From assembly GCF_000283155.1 (NCBI RefSeq), contig NW_004454179.1:5345443-5409442 (forward strand): 64,000 bases of DNA. The letters run 5' to 3'. The first letter of the stretch is position 1. Each line of letters opens with the position of its first letter. The notes below the pieces were generated by a model. It ran no database searches, was not told where the DNA came from, and saw only the letters and a list, made by a program, of their open reading frames with translations. The translations under genes and the position numbers were made by a program. The stretch is from Ceratotherium simum simum. Lineage: Eukaryota > Chordata > Mammalia > Perissodactyla > Rhinocerotidae. Positions 63,475-64,000 of this stretch are shown piece by piece.

Positions 63475-64000
63475 AGTCTTTAATTCATTTTCAGTCTACT
63501 TTTGTATAAGATGTAAGACAGTTTCATTCTTTTGTGTGTAGCTATCCAGTTTTCCCAATACCATTTATTAGAGAAACTATCTTTTCCCCATTGTATATTC
63601 CTTCCTCCTTTGTCGAAGATTAATTGATCATACATGCATAGGATTATTTCTGGGCTCATTATTCTGTGCCATTGATCTATGTGTCTGTTTTTTTTGCCAG
63701 TACCATACCGTTTTGATTATTATAGCTTTGCAGTGTGGTTTGAAACCAGGGAGCGTGATACATCCAGCTTTGTTCTTCTTTCTCATGATTGATTTTGCTA
63801 TTCAGAGTCTTTTGTGGTTTCATATAAATTTTAGGATTATTTTTTCTAGTTCTGTGAAAAATGCCAGTGGTATTTTGATAGGGATTGCATTGAATCTGTA
63901 GATTGCTTTGCATAGTATGGACATTTTAACAATATTAATTCTTCCAGTCCATGAGAGCATTATATCTTTCCATTTATTTGTACCATCTTCAATTTCTTTC
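63475..64000 (-). repeat. Old L1 ORF2, minus strand, runs off window
   Basis: The minus frame 63913-63677 carries the ORF2 segment [18 protein letters not shown]. The element continues past the window end and faces the plus-strand L1 sequence on its left. Confidence 0.8.

Overview
This is mammalian nuclear DNA, not microbial. It is AT-rich, intron-bearing and dense in LINE-1, MIR, L2, hAT MITE and endogenous-retrovirus sequence. Several copies of a tRNA-derived SINE that starts GGCCGGCCC and ends in the GTCTTCCTCAGCAAAAA block match my recollection of the perissodactyl ERE family. Together with a shared young L1 3' end, this points to a horse, rhinoceros or tapir genome; the clade call rests on recognition alone.

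The main gene is a cytochrome P450 of the CYP2C subfamily on the minus strand. Exons 1-7 lie at 26544-26377, 16440-16278, 15081-14932, 12320-12160, 10656-10480, 9522-9381 and 7104-6917. Their lengths (168, 163, 150, 161, 177, 142, 188 bp), reading frame and GT/AG splice sites are all as expected, giving 383 open codons. Exons 8 and 9, which carry the haem-binding cysteine, are not seen in the first 6.9 kb and presumably lie beyond position 1. A TATA box sits just upstream of the start codon.

Two broken CYP2C relics follow upstream in the same orientation, so the window is part of a head-to-tail CYP2C cluster. Relic A (46197-42913) keeps exons 4, 5 and 6 with lost splice sites and indels. Relic B (59962-56763) keeps exon 6 with a 1-bp loss and exon 7 with one internal TGA. 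A and B also share intron sequence at matching distances from exon 6.

Layout: 1-6916 presumed intron 7, filled with old L1 copies and a tRNA-Glu-derived SINE; 6917-26544 the CYP2C gene, whose intron 1 holds an antisense 7.7-kb class I endogenous retrovirus with both LTRs; 26545-42912 intergenic SINE and L1 DNA with one 100-N gap; 42913-46197 relic A; 46198-56762 nested L1 copies in both orientations, a 720-N gap, SINEs and hAT MITEs; 56763-59962 relic B; 59963-64000 unassigned DNA, then L1 fragments in opposing orientations.

I saw no RNA gene, CRISPR array or novel multi-gene system. The best leads are mobile-element insertions placed where they could affect the CYP2C gene: a SINE next to the exon 4 splice donor, a SINE in the proximal promoter and an antisense retrovirus in intron 1.
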